From Qipengyuania marisflavi (GTDB taxonomy: Bacteria; Pseudomonadota; Alphaproteobacteria; Sphingomonadales; Sphingomonadaceae): 64,000 nt of DNA. The stretch spans positions 1 through 64,000 of the forward strand of contig NZ_VCAO01000002.1 of assembly GCF_005884405.1 (NCBI RefSeq), in the 5' to 3' direction. Position numbers and translations under genes: made by a program. Shown piece by piece: positions 25,079-34,369 of this stretch. A model generated the notes under the pieces. The model was not told the origin of the DNA. It did not search any database and saw nothing but the letters and a program-made list of their open reading frames with translations. Positions within the stretch are counted from its first letter, which is position 1. Every line of letters starts with the position of its first letter.

Positions 25079-26659
25079 ATGCAGATTAAAGAAACCGCCA
25101 ATGAAGGCCTGAAGCGCGCCTATACCGTCACCATCCCCGCCAAGGAGATTGACGCGCGCATTTCGGCCGAGGTCAAGAAAATTGCTCCGCAGGTCAAAAT
25201 GCCCGGCTTCCGCCCCGGCAAGGTGCCTGCGAATCTGGTGCGCAAGATGCACGGCGAGCAGCTGCACGGTCAGGCGGTCAACGACATGATCCGCGAATCG
25301 GCTGACAAGGTCATGAAGGACAACCAGCTCCGCCCGGCAATGCAGCCGAAGATGGAACTGGCCGAAGGCTATGAAGAAGGCAAAGACGCCAAACTGACGA
25401 TCGAGCTGGAGGTCCTGCCGCAAGTCGAAACCCCCAGCATCGACACATTGGCAATCGAACGTCTGACTGTTCCGGTCACCGATGAAGAAGTGATGGAAGC
25501 GGTGACGCGCATCGCTGGCCAGAACCAGAGCTACAAGGATGCGCCCAAGACCAGGAAAGCTGGCGAAGGCGACCAGCTGATCATCGATTTCGTTGGCCGC
25601 ACCGACGGTGTCGAATTTGAAGGCGGCAAAGCCGAAGATGCCGCGTTGGTGATCGGTTCAGGCCAGTTCATTCCGGGTTTTGAAGAGCAGCTGACGGGCG
25701 TCAAGACAGGCGACAAGAAGACCATCACGGTCACGTTCCCCGCTGACTACCCGGCCAAGGATCTGGCTGCCAAGGATGCCGAATTCGACATCACCGTGAA
25801 GCAGGTGAAGATCGGCACCGAAACCAAGATCGATGATGATTTCGCCAAGAACCTCGGCCTCGACGGACTGGACAAGCTCAAGGAATTGATGCGCGGCCAG
25901 CTGGAGCAGGAAACCGGCGGCCTGACGCGCACGCAGATGAAGCGTTCGTTGCTCGACCAGCTTGCAGCCGGGCATGATTTCGCCGTGCCCGAGGGCATGG
26001 TCGACGCCGAATTCGAACAGATCTGGGCGCAGTTGCAGCAAGAGGCTGCCAAGTCCGATGATCCCGAAGCGTCGATGAAGGAAGTCGAAGGCGAGAAGGA
26101 CGATTATCGTCACATCGCCGAACGCCGCGTGCGTCTGGGACTGTTGCTGTCCGAAATCGGACAGGCCAATGATGTGCAGGTCTCGCAGCAGGAAATGAGC
26201 ATGCTCATCCAGCAGGCGGCCCAGCAATATCGCGACGAAGACCGCGAACGGTTTGTCCAGTACGTCCAGCAGGAACCGATGGCCGCCGCCCAGCTGCGGG
26301 CGCCGTTGTATGAAGACAAGGTCGTCGACTTCCTGTTCGAAAAAGCCACGATCACCGAGCGCGAAGTGACGCGCGAGGAGCTTGAGGCTGCGATCGAAGC
26401 AGAGGAAGACGCGGCGCCTGCCAAGAAGGCTCCGGCCAAGAAAAAGGCTCCGGCCAAAAAGGCAGATCCGAAAAAGGCTGCTGCAAAAAAGGACGAGGCC
26501 AAGGCTGAAGAGCCCAAAAAGGCCGCCGCCAAAAAGCCAGCCGCCAAAAAGGCTCCGGCCAAGAAGGCTGACGCTGACAAGGCACCTGCGAAAAAACCCG
26601 CAGCCAAGAAGGCGCCTGCCAAAAAGCCAGCCGCCAAGAAGGCAGCACCGAAAAAGTAA
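25079..26659 (+). CDS. tig: Trigger factor with long Lys/Ala-rich tail
   Basis: A 526-residue ribosome-bound chaperone and peptidyl-prolyl isomerase that meets nascent chains at the exit tunnel. The ribosome-binding tail segment shows GFRPGKVPANLVRKMHG. The FKBP-type isomerase domain covers roughly residues 155-250 (GDQLIIDFVGRTDGVEFEGG onward), and the helical C-terminal arms follow. After about residue 435 there is a tail of about 90 residues built from AKKAP, AKKPA and KKAAA units, like histone H1. Ordinary trigger factors lack this tail. The ATG at 25079 is chosen because family members begin MQ-x-x-ET; an in-frame ATG at 25055 is less likely. Confidence 0.95.
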   Translation: MQIKETANEGLKRAYTVTIPAKEIDARISAEVKKIAPQVKMPGFRPGKVPANLVRKMHGEQLHGQAVNDMIRESADKVMKDNQLRPAMQPKMELAEGYEEGKDAKLTIELEVLPQVETPSIDTLAIERLTVPVTDEEVMEAVTRIAGQNQSYKDAPKTRKAGEGDQLIIDFVGRTDGVEFEGGKAEDAALVIGSGQFIPGFEEQLTGVKTGDKKTITVTFPADYPAKDLAAKDAEFDITVKQVKIGTETKIDDDFAKNLGLDGLDKLKELMRGQLEQETGGLTRTQMKRSLLDQLAAGHDFAVPEGMVDAEFEQIWAQLQQEAAKSDDPEASMKEVEGEKDDYRHIAERRVRLGLLLSEIGQANDVQVSQQEMSMLIQQAAQQYRDEDRERFVQYVQQEPMAAAQLRAPLYEDKVVDFLFEKATITEREVTREELEAAIEAEEDAAPAKKAPAKKKAPAKKADPKKAAAKKDEAKAEEPKKAAAKKPAAKKAPAKKADADKAPAKKPAAKKAPAKKPAAKKAAPKK

Positions 26660-26671
26660 GCTGATCGCCGG

Positions 26672-26695
26672 AACCGGGAGCATTAGCTCCCGGTT
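26672..26695 (+). terminator. Perfect 10-bp hairpin after tig
   Basis: AACCGGGAGC and GCTCCCGGTT pair perfectly around an ATTA loop, 13 bases after the tig stop codon. There is no long T-run. It ends only 8 bases before the next start codon (26704), so it could also mask that gene's ribosome site. Confidence 0.7.
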
Positions 26696-26703
26696 GTCCG
26701 GTT

Positions 26704-27123
26704 ATGCTTGAAAACCTCATCCGTGAAATCACTCTCGCCATCTCATTGGTGGTGGAGGGGGTTGCTGCCGTGATCGTTGCTTATGCGGTCATCGAGGCGG
26801 TTCTGCGGCTGGTCGGGGGGTTTTGGCACCACTCTGTCGCCGATTCCGAGGCACGGGCTCACAATGCCAAGGAAGAAATCAGGCTTCGCTTGGGGCGATG
26901 GCTGGCATTGGCGCTGGAGCTGCTGTTGGGCGCGGATATTCTGCGGACCGCAGTGGCCCCGAGCTGGAGCGAGATTGGCCAATTGGCAGCGATTGCCACC
27001 ATTCGAACTGCTCTCAATTATTTCCTGCAAAAAGAAATCGACGCCAAGGATCGCGGTGATCAAGTGCGGGATTCGACAAAAATCCGCGATTATCGCCCTG
27101 AGACCAGAGAGGCTGGCAATTAG
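26704..27123 (+). CDS. DUF1622-family membrane protein
   Basis: A 139-residue inner-membrane protein with hydrophobic segments near residues 10-38 and about 64-85. The run RLGRWLALALELLLGADILR is the DUF1622 signature. No Shine-Dalgarno sequence is evident; the tig hairpin occupies its place. The last four bases overlap the convergent TonB-receptor gene. Function is unknown. Confidence 0.82.
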   Translation: MLENLIREITLAISLVVEGVAAVIVAYAVIEAVLRLVGGFWHHSVADSEARAHNAKEEIRLRLGRWLALALELLLGADILRTAVAPSWSEIGQLAAIATIRTALNYFLQKEIDAKDRGDQVRDSTKIRDYRPETREAGN

Positions 27124-29213
27124 AAATTGCCGCTTACCGAGAAGCGGAACATCGGCCCTATCCGGCGATCCGATTGCTCGTTGAACAGGACATCGCCGCC
27201 GGGGCGTGGGTCTGCGAAAACCGTGCGAAAGTTTTTCTGCCGTGCGCCCGCGACATTGCCGACGCTGGCATTGACCGTCAGCCCCATGACATCCTTGTGC
27301 TCGACAAACAGGCTGACAAAGGATGGCCCTTCAAAATCACGCCCGATTTCAAAGCGCCGTGAATATGGGGCGTTTTCTTCGGTGAAGAGGCTCGCGCCAT
27401 AGGCGATATCGCTGCCGGGAATGTCATGGCGAAAATCCAGGTCGAGAAAAGCGACCGTATCGCGGGAGAATGGCCGCGTTACCCCGACAAAGGGATCTGT
27501 TACCCGCATCCAGCGGCGCACTCCGTTTGCTTCGATCTGCGCGCCGTTGATGCCAAGCGGATCGAGCTTGATCGTCCCGCTCAGACCCACCGATGTGCGC
27601 TGGGCATTGCCGATGTTTCCCCGGGCCTCGCCAGTTGCACCCACCGGAAAGAAATCGATGAAATCCTCGAACCAGGCGTGGCCAATCGTCAGCTTGGCTG
27701 AGCCCCACGCGCCCAGCCGCTTGTTCATTTCAAAGTCAAGTTTCCAGCTCTGGTCAGGTACCAGTTCGTTATTGCCCGCATTTTCGTTCCCGTCATCCAG
27801 TGCGACGCTGGCCAGAAAGTCCCCGAAGGACAATTGGCCGACCTGGCGTCGCAACTCGAGCGATAGGTCAAAGTCATCGGCCGGGTTCCACGCCAGCGCC
27901 AATGATCCCTTGGGGCGTAGGAAAGTGCGGGCATTCGCCGCGACACCGGTCTGTTCGATCTGCGAATATTCCGCCCCGGCGATGGCCTGAAGCGATAGCT
28001 TCGGGGTCAGCTGGGTCCCGAAGCTGAGCGAACCGTCATACCGCGATTCGCGAACGCCGCCGGTCCCCTCCGGAAAAGCTAGCTGGGTGAAAGTGCCGTC
28101 AGGGGCAAGCTCGAACAAGCCGGAGACGCGGTTGAGCCGGTTGAAAGCCGCCTCTCCTGAAATCTGCCAGTCGGAACTCCACATGTTCCAGCCATATTCG
28201 AATCGTCCGATGCGTTCGCCGGCCTCGCCGATTTGCGTAAAGCGAAAGCCCTCCGGATCGCTGCCATCGTCGAAGCTGTCCATCAGCTGGGTGCTGAAAT
28301 TGTCCCGCTCGAACCGCTCAAGCGCGATCAGCTTGAGCGCGCCCGGACCCAACGGGAAAGCGAGATCGGCGCTCAATTCATATTCCGGGCCATCTTCATA
28401 CGTGCGCAAATCGCGTGTGCGGACCGGGCCGGATACCGGAAAGCCGGTTTCAGGTTCGTTGCGTGAGAAGAAGTCCTCGCCATAGCTGGCGTTGAAATGG
28501 GCAAGCACATCGCCGCCAAAGTCATAGGTGAAATTGGTCGCCAGCTTGGGGTTGTCGAATTTGCCGGAGAATTTGGTGTCCTGCGTTTCGATCAATGCGC
28601 CTGTGCCATCGGTCAGGATGTTCGGGCCATCGGCACCGAAGCGGTCGTTGCGATTGCTGAGCGCGACAGTGAAATCCAGTGCACCGCTTTTGCCGGTCAG
28701 CGACACCTCGCCGCCGTAAAGCTGCGCCTCGGTATTGTGCGCCCGGAAGCCCGTGTTCCAGCGGAACTGGCCCGATGCGCCGGTATTGTTGACGATGACA
28801 TTGGCGACCTGGCCGGTAAGTCCGGGAATATCCAGCGTGGCACCTTCGACGATATCGATGCGCACGACATCGGCAGCAGGGATGCGGCTCAGCTGGTCGC
28901 GCAGGCTTTCAGACTTGCCGGAGAACCGTTTGCCATTGATCAGGACATTGCCCGTTGCCTGGCCCAGGCCACGCTGGCCTCCGCCGCCGTCAGAGATTGA
29001 AAAGCCCGGAATACGCGCCACCATGTCACGCGCATTGCGCGGGGCGAATTGTTCAAAATACGCCGGTTCATAGCTTTGCCCATTGGCCGGAGCGGCGGAT
29101 ACGGCAGTCTCGCTCGCTGGTTCATCGGCGGCATCCTGTGCAAACGCAGGGGCGCACTGCATCGCGGCGAGCGCGATCAGGCTCGCGGAAACAGGCAGTT
29201 TGGCAAATGGCAT
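27120..29213 (-). CDS. TonB-dependent outer-membrane receptor
   Basis: A 697-residue outer-membrane transporter. A signal peptide (MPFAKLPVSASLIALAAMQC then APAFAQ) leads to a plug domain with ARDMVARIPGFSI, GNVLINGKRFSG and the VVRIDIVEGATLDIPGL segment. A beta-barrel of about 560 residues ends in the aromatic GNF. The substrate cannot be told from sequence. No siderophore or sugar genes are next to it. An upstream TonB box is not obvious. It is divergent from clpP across 246 bases. Confidence 0.9.
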   Translation of the reverse strand: MPFAKLPVSASLIALAAMQCAPAFAQDAADEPASETAVSAAPANGQSYEPAYFEQFAPRNARDMVARIPGFSISDGGGGQRGLGQATGNVLINGKRFSGKSESLRDQLSRIPAADVVRIDIVEGATLDIPGLTGQVANVIVNNTGASGQFRWNTGFRAHNTEAQLYGGEVSLTGKSGALDFTVALSNRNDRFGADGPNILTDGTGALIETQDTKFSGKFDNPKLATNFTYDFGGDVLAHFNASYGEDFFSRNEPETGFPVSGPVRTRDLRTYEDGPEYELSADLAFPLGPGALKLIALERFERDNFSTQLMDSFDDGSDPEGFRFTQIGEAGERIGRFEYGWNMWSSDWQISGEAAFNRLNRVSGLFELAPDGTFTQLAFPEGTGGVRESRYDGSLSFGTQLTPKLSLQAIAGAEYSQIEQTGVAANARTFLRPKGSLALAWNPADDFDLSLELRRQVGQLSFGDFLASVALDDGNENAGNNELVPDQSWKLDFEMNKRLGAWGSAKLTIGHAWFEDFIDFFPVGATGEARGNIGNAQRTSVGLSGTIKLDPLGINGAQIEANGVRRWMRVTDPFVGVTRPFSRDTVAFLDLDFRHDIPGSDIAYGASLFTEENAPYSRRFEIGRDFEGPSFVSLFVEHKDVMGLTVNASVGNVAGARQKNFRTVFADPRPGGDVLFNEQSDRRIGPMFRFSVSGNF

Positions 29214-29459
29214 TGGGCGGGGGCTCCAAGTAGACAGATTGTTCGCCTACAGCTGTAATTCATGATCCCTAGCTTGCTTCGACAGGCGGCTATTCGAATT
29301 CGACAAACAGCCACTTGTCACTGTTGAACGACGGGCACAGCCTGCGCCGCACTATAATGCTGGTCGGGTATATCGGAAGGTCAAGAAGGTTAAGCCCCTT
29401 GAACATCGGTGCGGCTGACGCGACATAGGCGCGCAACAGACCCGACGAGAGGACCTTTG

Positions 29460-30158
29460 ATGATCGACCTGTTCGGCAGCGATGCCCATGCCAGCCAAGG
29501 CCAGTTTACCCAAGACCCCATAACCGGGGCGCTGGTCCCAGTTGTGGTCGAACAGACCAGCCGCGGTGAACGCAGCTTTGACATTTTCAGCCGCCTGCTG
29601 CGCGAACGCATTGTGTTCGTCACGGGTCAGGTCGAAGATGGCATGGCCAGCCTGATCACCGCCCAGCTGCTGTTTCTGGAGAGCGAAAATCCCTCCAAGC
29701 CGATCAGCATGTATATCAATTCGCCCGGCGGCGTGGTGACGGCCGGCATGGCGATCCATGACACCATGCAATATATCAAACCGCGCGTTTCGACCGTGTG
29801 CATGGGCCAGGCCGCATCAATGGGCAGCTTCCTGCTGGCCGCAGGCGAGCCCGGAATGCGCGTGGCGCTGCCGAATGCGCGGATCATGGTTCACCAGCCT
29901 TCGGGCGGTGCCCGCGGTATGGCGTCCGACATTGAAATTCAGGCGCGCGAGATCCTGCGGATTCGCGAGCGGATGAACAGTCTCTATGTGAAATACACCG
30001 GCAAAACGCTGAAAGAGATTGAAAAGGCGATGGACCGCGACACCTTTCTCGAAGCCGATGAAGCGATGAAATTCGGGATCGTCGACAAGGTTTTCGAGAC
30101 TCGTCCCGAGAACGAATCCGACGCCGAACCCGAGGGTACAGGCGGCGCACCCGAGTAA
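29460..30158 (+). CDS. clpP: ATP-dependent Clp protease proteolytic subunit
   Basis: A 232-residue serine protease that forms the two-ring chamber used with ClpX. The ATG at 29460 follows a GAGAGGA ribosome site. Catalytic Ser120 sits in GQAASMGSF and the His in [10 protein letters not shown]; the substrate-channel segment [13 protein letters not shown] is present. The C-terminus is acidic and Gly-rich, longer than the E. coli protein. It is followed by a strong hairpin and then clpX, the usual order. Confidence 0.97.
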   Translation: MIDLFGSDAHASQGQFTQDPITGALVPVVVEQTSRGERSFDIFSRLLRERIVFVTGQVEDGMASLITAQLLFLESENPSKPISMYINSPGGVVTAGMAIHDTMQYIKPRVSTVCMGQAASMGSFLLAAGEPGMRVALPNARIMVHQPSGGARGMASDIEIQAREILRIRERMNSLYVKYTGKTLKEIEKAMDRDTFLEADEAMKFGIVDKVFETRPENESDAEPEGTGGAPE

Positions 30159-30166
30159 AATACCGA

Positions 30167-30195
30167 CGGCAGACTGTCCCCGGACAGGACTGCCG
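30167..30195 (+). terminator. Strong hairpin between clpP and clpX
   Basis: Two perfectly paired blocks, CGGCAG/CTGCCG and CTGTCC/GGACAG, form a 12-bp stem with one small internal mismatch, 8 bases after the clpP stop. The downstream TAAATTT is a weak T-run, so this may be a partial terminator that tunes clpX level relative to clpP. Confidence 0.65.
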
Positions 30196-30235
30196 TAAAT
30201 TTGTCGTAGGAATTCGGCAACCTTGGCGCTTCAGC

Positions 30236-30265
30236 TTGTGGCAAGGGATGTCGGGTACCTATGAT
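30236..30265 (+). promoter_or_regulatory. Candidate clpX promoter
   Basis: TTGTGG at 30236-30241 and TATGAT at 30260-30265 are separated by 18 bases and lie 71 bases upstream of the clpX start, after the clpP hairpin. It is a reasonable housekeeping-type promoter, based on pattern alone. Confidence 0.4.
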
Positions 30266-30336
30266 ATTGACCCAAACACGCTCCGGCCTACAGTTGGCGG
30301 ATTCGCCCACCTAGCGGCGCGGGGAAGACACAGGAT

Positions 30337-31611
30337 ATGACCACGTTGAGCGGAACCGATAGCAAATCCACGCTGTATTGCAGCTTCTGCGGCAAGTCGC
30401 AGCACGAAGTCCGCAAGCTGATCGCCGGGCCCACCGTGTTCATCTGCGATGAATGCGTCGAACTGTGCAACGACATCATCCGCGAGGAAACCAAAGCCGG
30501 GATCGCCGGGCGCAAGGAAGGCGATGTTGCTACTCCGGCGGAGATTTTCGCCACGCTCAACGATTATGTGATCGGCCAGGACCGCGCCAAGCGCGTGCTC
30601 TCGGTCGCAGTGCACAATCATTACAAGCGGCTGAAGCACAGCGGCAAATCGGGCGATGTCGAACTCGCCAAATCGAACATCCTGCTGGTTGGCCCCACCG
30701 GGTCGGGCAAGACGCTGCTGGCGCAGACGCTGGCGCGCACGTTTGATGTGCCGTTCACCATGGCCGATGCCACCACGCTGACCGAAGCGGGTTATGTGGG
30801 CGAAGATGTCGAGAACATCATTCTCAAGCTGCTCCAGTCCTCTGATTACAATGTCGAGAAGGCGCAGCACGGCATCGTCTATATCGACGAAATCGACAAG
30901 ATTACGCGCAAGGCGGAAAACCCCTCGATCACGCGCGATGTGTCGGGTGAGGGCGTACAGCAGGCCTTGCTCAAGCTGATGGAAGGCACCACAGCTTCGG
31001 TCCCGCCGCAAGGCGGCCGCAAGCATCCGCAGCAGGAATTCCTGCAGGTCGACACCACGAACATCCTGTTCATCTGTGGCGGCGCGTTCTCCGGGCTTGA
31101 AAAGATCATTGCCGACCGGCTGCAGAAGCGTTCGATCGGGTTTGGCGCGCATGTTGCCGATCCGGACAAGCGCCGGGTGGGCGAACTGCTGGAGAAGGGC
31201 GAGCCCGAGGATCTGCTGAAATTCGGCCTGATCCCCGAATTCGTCGGCCGTCTGCCAGTGATCGCTTCGCTGCGTGATCTGGATATCGACGCGTTGGTGA
31301 CCATCCTCACCCAGCCGAAGAACGCACTGGTCAAACAGTATCAGAAGCTGTTCGAGCTGGAAGATGTGGAACTGACCTTTACGCCCGAAGCGTTGCAGAC
31401 GATTGCCGAAAAAGCGATCTTGCGCAAAACCGGCGCGCGCGGCCTGCGCTCGATTGTCGAAGGCTTGCTGCTCGACACGATGTTCGACCTGCCCGATATG
31501 GACGGTGTGACCGAAATCGTTCTGGACAAGGACGTGGTCGAAGGCCGCAAGGAACCGATCCAGGTCCACGGCGGCAAGAAGGATGACGAAGAGAAAGAGG
31601 AAGCGGCCTAA
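30337..31611 (+). CDS. clpX: ATP-dependent unfoldase ClpX
   Basis: A 424-residue AAA+ protein that recognises, unfolds and feeds substrates into ClpP. The N-terminal zinc domain uses Cys15, Cys18, Cys37 and Cys40 (CSFCGK and CDECVELC). Walker A is GPTGSGKT (119-126), Walker B is VYIDEIDK, and the ClpP-docking IGF loop is present as IGFGAHV. The length matches the family. In alphaproteobacteria ClpXP degrades CtrA and other cell-cycle proteins, which fits the presence of chpT in this window. Confidence 0.98.
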   Translation: MTTLSGTDSKSTLYCSFCGKSQHEVRKLIAGPTVFICDECVELCNDIIREETKAGIAGRKEGDVATPAEIFATLNDYVIGQDRAKRVLSVAVHNHYKRLKHSGKSGDVELAKSNILLVGPTGSGKTLLAQTLARTFDVPFTMADATTLTEAGYVGEDVENIILKLLQSSDYNVEKAQHGIVYIDEIDKITRKAENPSITRDVSGEGVQQALLKLMEGTTASVPPQGGRKHPQQEFLQVDTTNILFICGGAFSGLEKIIADRLQKRSIGFGAHVADPDKRRVGELLEKGEPEDLLKFGLIPEFVGRLPVIASLRDLDIDALVTILTQPKNALVKQYQKLFELEDVELTFTPEALQTIAEKAILRKTGARGLRSIVEGLLLDTMFDLPDMDGVTEIVLDKDVVEGRKEPIQVHGGKKDDEEKEEAA

Positions 31612-31628
31612 CACCGCGCCTTCGTTCT

Positions 31629-31976
31629 TTGCGGCACTTCCTGTTCGTCTGTAGCCAGAACCGGCTTCGCAGCCCCACCGCAGAACAGATTTTTGCAGAT
31701 TATCCCGGCGTGACAGCAATGTCCGCCGGGACCAACAATGATGCGGAATATCCGCTGTCGGACGAGCTGGTCGCGTGGGCTGACACAGTGTTCGTGATGG
31801 AACGGGCACACCGCCGAAAGGTGTAGGCGCGCCACCAGCAGGCGCTGGGCAAAACGCGCATCATCTGCCTCGACATTCCCGATGATTTCGCTTTCATGGA
31901 TCCTGAGCTGATCAGGTTTCTTAAAGTGAAAATGCGTGCCCATCTCCCGGCTTGCACCCAGGACACCGCTGCATGA
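31629..31976 (+). pseudogene. Low-molecular-weight phosphatase-like gene interrupted by an amber codon
   Basis: The frame begins at TTG 31629 with RHFLFVCSQNRLRSPTAEQI, which carries the CX5R loop of low-molecular-weight tyrosine phosphatases. It runs to a TAG at 31824-31826 and continues in the same frame for 49 more codons (ARHQQALGKTRIICLDIPDD onward) to a TGA at 31974-31976. The second part looks like the natural continuation of the first: the family carries the LDIPDD element after the AHRRK segment. A single C-to-T change from CAG would give the TAG. The final stop overlaps the next gene start (ATGA), as expected of a once-intact operon gene. It could be a pseudogene, a sequencing error or a read-through site. 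Confidence 0.75.
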
Positions 31977-32662
31977 AAACCATTGGCCTGATCGGCGGGA
32001 TGAGCTGGGAAAGCTCGGTCCATTATTACCGCCTGATAAATCAGAGCGTTCGCGCCGCGCGGGGCGGCATCGCTTCGGCGCCGCTGGTAATGCACAGCTT
32101 CGACTTTGCCGAGATTGCCGCGCTGCAATCGGCAGGCGAGTGGGATGCGCTGGGCGACAAGCTGGCCGATGCGGGGCGCGGATTGCACGGCGCGGGGGCA
32201 GAGGCCCTGCTGATCTGTACCAACACGATGCACAAGCTGGCCGAGCAGGTGGACACTGTTTCCCCCGCGCGGCTGATCCATATTGTCGATCCGCTGGCCG
32301 ATGCGGTGCTGGCGGCGGGGCATCGCAAGCTTGGCCTGCTGGGCACGCGGTTCACCATGAACGAGCCGTTTTATTCCAAGCGGCTGGCGGCCAAGGGGTT
32401 GGAAGTTATCCTGCCCGCACCGGAAGCGCGGGACGAACTTAACCGCATCATCTTCGAAGAGCTGTGCGCGGGGACCATCTGCGACAAGGCGCGCAGCTTT
32501 TATTGCGAGGTTATCGCCGACATGGCGGCGCGCGGAGCCGAAGCGGTTGCGCTTGCGTGTACGGAGATCATGCTGCTGGTGAAACCGTGTGACAGCAGCC
32601 TACCGGTGTTCGACACGACTGAACTGCATGCCGCCGCAGCGGTCGACTTCATCTTATCCTAA
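31973..32662 (+). CDS. Aspartate/glutamate racemase-family protein
   Basis: A 229-residue enzyme of the Asp/Glu/hydantoin racemase family, probably making D-aspartate or a related D-amino acid. It begins MKTIGLIGGMSWESSVHYY, the classical aspartate racemase opening. The two catalytic Cys positions are in ICTNTMHKL and LACTEIMLL, the second in the usual place. The start at 31973 overlaps the interrupted phosphatase gene by 4 bases. Its stop overlaps the convergent CDF transporter gene. The exact substrate is not certain. Confidence 0.85.
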   Translation: MKTIGLIGGMSWESSVHYYRLINQSVRAARGGIASAPLVMHSFDFAEIAALQSAGEWDALGDKLADAGRGLHGAGAEALLICTNTMHKLAEQVDTVSPARLIHIVDPLADAVLAAGHRKLGLLGTRFTMNEPFYSKRLAAKGLEVILPAPEARDELNRIIFEELCAGTICDKARSFYCEVIADMAARGAEAVALACTEIMLLVKPCDSSLPVFDTTELHAAAAVDFILS

Positions 32663-33624
32663 CAGCCCGCCGCGCAGTCACGGCTGCGTTCGACCTGAAT
32701 GGTGGAATGGCCGATGCGGTGGTGATGCTCCAGCTGATGCGCAATATCGGCCAGAAACGCGTCACCGGGTGATCCGTCGGGCATGACGATATGCGCGGTT
32801 AGCGCTGTCTCTGTGGTGCTCATCGGCCAGATGTGCAGGTCGTGGACGGCAGATACCCCCGGCAGGCCGGTCAGATAGGCGCGTACAGCGCTTTCAGAGA
32901 TGCCCTTGGGCACCGCAAGCAGGCTCATCGCCAGACTGTCCTTGAGCAGCCCCCAGGTCCCCCAGGCGATCACGGCCACGATCAGCAGGCTGACCGCCGG
33001 ATCAATCCAGTTCGCACCGGTCATGATGATAGCGATCCCGGCGATCACCACCCCAAGGCTCACCAGCGCATCAGCCGCCATGTGCAGGAATGCACCGCGA
33101 ATGTTGAGGTCGTCATGCCGCCCGCGCAGGAAAAGCAGCGCGGTGCCTGCATTGATCACTATGCCGATGCCCGCGACAATCGCCATCGTCTGGCCCTGCA
33201 CCACGGCAGGTTCGGCCATGCGGTGCAGCGTTTCGAAGGCGATCGCACCGATAGCGACCAGCAGCAGCCCGGCATTGGCCAGCGCGGCAAGGATGGTCGA
33301 ACTTTTGAAGCCATAGGTGAAGCGTTCGGACGGTGGCCGCTTGGCAGCGACACTGGCGCCCCATGCCAGCGCCAGGCTGAGCACGTCGGACAGATTGTGC
33401 CCGGCATCGGCAATCAGCGCCATCGATCCCGACAGCCAGCCATACACCGCCTCGACAATGACGAAGCCGGTGTTGAGGATGATGCCAAACAGGAATGCGC
33501 GCCCGAAATCGGCGGGGGCATGGCTATGCCCGTGACCATGTGCGTGGCTGTGACCCGTTTCCGAGGTGTGACCTACTTCCGACGTATGCCCCGTTTCCGA
33601 ATTGTGACTCTGACCCGCGCCCAT
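32659..33624 (-). CDS. Cation diffusion facilitator (zinc-type) transporter
   Basis: A 321-residue inner-membrane metal exporter. The N-terminal 35 residues are rich in His (repeated SETGHTSEVGH then HSHAHGHGHSH), a probable metal-sensing or chelating tail. Transmembrane helix 2 has the metal-site motif HNLSD after ALIADAG, and helix 5 has HMAADALVS, the HxxxD pair typical of zinc CDF proteins. A cytoplasmic C-terminal domain with HDLHIWPMS follows. The tandem repeat in the tail is also visible in the DNA. Confidence 0.92.
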   Translation of the reverse strand: MGAGQSHNSETGHTSEVGHTSETGHSHAHGHGHSHAPADFGRAFLFGIILNTGFVIVEAVYGWLSGSMALIADAGHNLSDVLSLALAWGASVAAKRPPSERFTYGFKSSTILAALANAGLLLVAIGAIAFETLHRMAEPAVVQGQTMAIVAGIGIVINAGTALLFLRGRHDDLNIRGAFLHMAADALVSLGVVIAGIAIIMTGANWIDPAVSLLIVAVIAWGTWGLLKDSLAMSLLAVPKGISESAVRAYLTGLPGVSAVHDLHIWPMSTTETALTAHIVMPDGSPGDAFLADIAHQLEHHHRIGHSTIQVERSRDCAAGC

Positions 33625-33629
33625 AGTGC

Positions 33630-34298
33630 CTACTGGTATACACAGGAATCGAGGCCGTCACGTCCGACCACGCCGATCCTTGCGGATATCGTGTTGCCGT
33701 GGCGGCGCAGCCACCCGCCGGGGTTTACGACAGAGCGTTCCTTGGGCAGCGGCAGGGCAGCCGCCATGCGGGCAGCTTCAGTGGGGCTGAGCGAGGCGGC
33801 GGCATGGCGGAAATAGCGCTGCGACCCTGCCTCCACACCGTAAGTACCGATCCCGGTTTCCGCGATGTTGAGATAGACTTCCATGATCCGGCGCTTGCCC
33901 CATACCTGCTCGATCAGCAGCGTAAACCAGGCTTCCAGCCCCTTGCGGACATAGCCGCCGCCTTGCCACAGGAAGACGTTCTTGGCGGTCTGCTGGCTGA
34001 TGGTGGACCCGCCGCGAATGCGTCCGCCCTTGGCGTTTTGATGCAGCGCCTTTTCGATAGCTGCGCGGTCGAAACCGTCATGCGTGCAAAACTTGCCATC
34101 CTCTGCCGCGATCACTGCGCGCACCATATTGCGGTCGATGTTTGCCAGCGATTCCCAGTTCTTGGTAATCCCGTTGCCATCCATCACCATCGTCGCGGTG
34201 ACCGGGACGGGCACGAATTTGAACAGGATGACCAGCGCCAGGCTCAGGCCGACAAAGCCGATCAGGAGACGGAACAGGAGCTTGGTGAGAAAACGCAT
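33630..34298 (-). CDS. mtgA: Monofunctional peptidoglycan glycosyltransferase
   Basis: A 222-residue single-pass inner-membrane enzyme that polymerises lipid II into glycan strands. A transmembrane anchor covers roughly residues 8-28. The GT51 motifs appear in order: AAEDGKFCTHDGFD with catalytic Glu66, RGGSTISQQTAKN, and RRIMEVYLNIAE. No transpeptidase domain is present, as expected. It lies 5 bases from the CDF gene end on the same strand. Confidence 0.94.
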   Translation of the reverse strand: MRFLTKLLFRLLIGFVGLSLALVILFKFVPVPVTATMVMDGNGITKNWESLANIDRNMVRAVIAAEDGKFCTHDGFDRAAIEKALHQNAKGGRIRGGSTISQQTAKNVFLWQGGGYVRKGLEAWFTLLIEQVWGKRRIMEVYLNIAETGIGTYGVEAGSQRYFRHAAASLSPTEAARMAAALPLPKERSVVNPGGWLRRHGNTISARIGVVGRDGLDSCVYQ

Positions 34299-34369
34299 CG
34301 TCGGCCTCTAACGAAAAGCGGCGCGAGAGGAAATTCCCCTCGCGCCGCAAAGCGTCGATTGTTGGCGGA

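Noticed and set aside
26400-26640. Repeat array in the tig 3' end considered as a CRISPR or tandem-repeat element
   Set aside because: The repeats are in-frame Lys/Ala codons of one protein tail, not spaced direct repeats.
29324-29426. Possible sigma-32 promoter for clpP (CTTGAA at 29398, spacer 17) and a TATAAT at 29353
   Set aside because: The second hexamer (CGACAT) is a poor match and the TATAAT has no properly spaced -35, so neither is reported as a site.
30259-31809. 516-residue open frame antisense to clpX
   Set aside because: Long antisense frames are common in GC-rich genes; clpX on the other strand has all family motifs.
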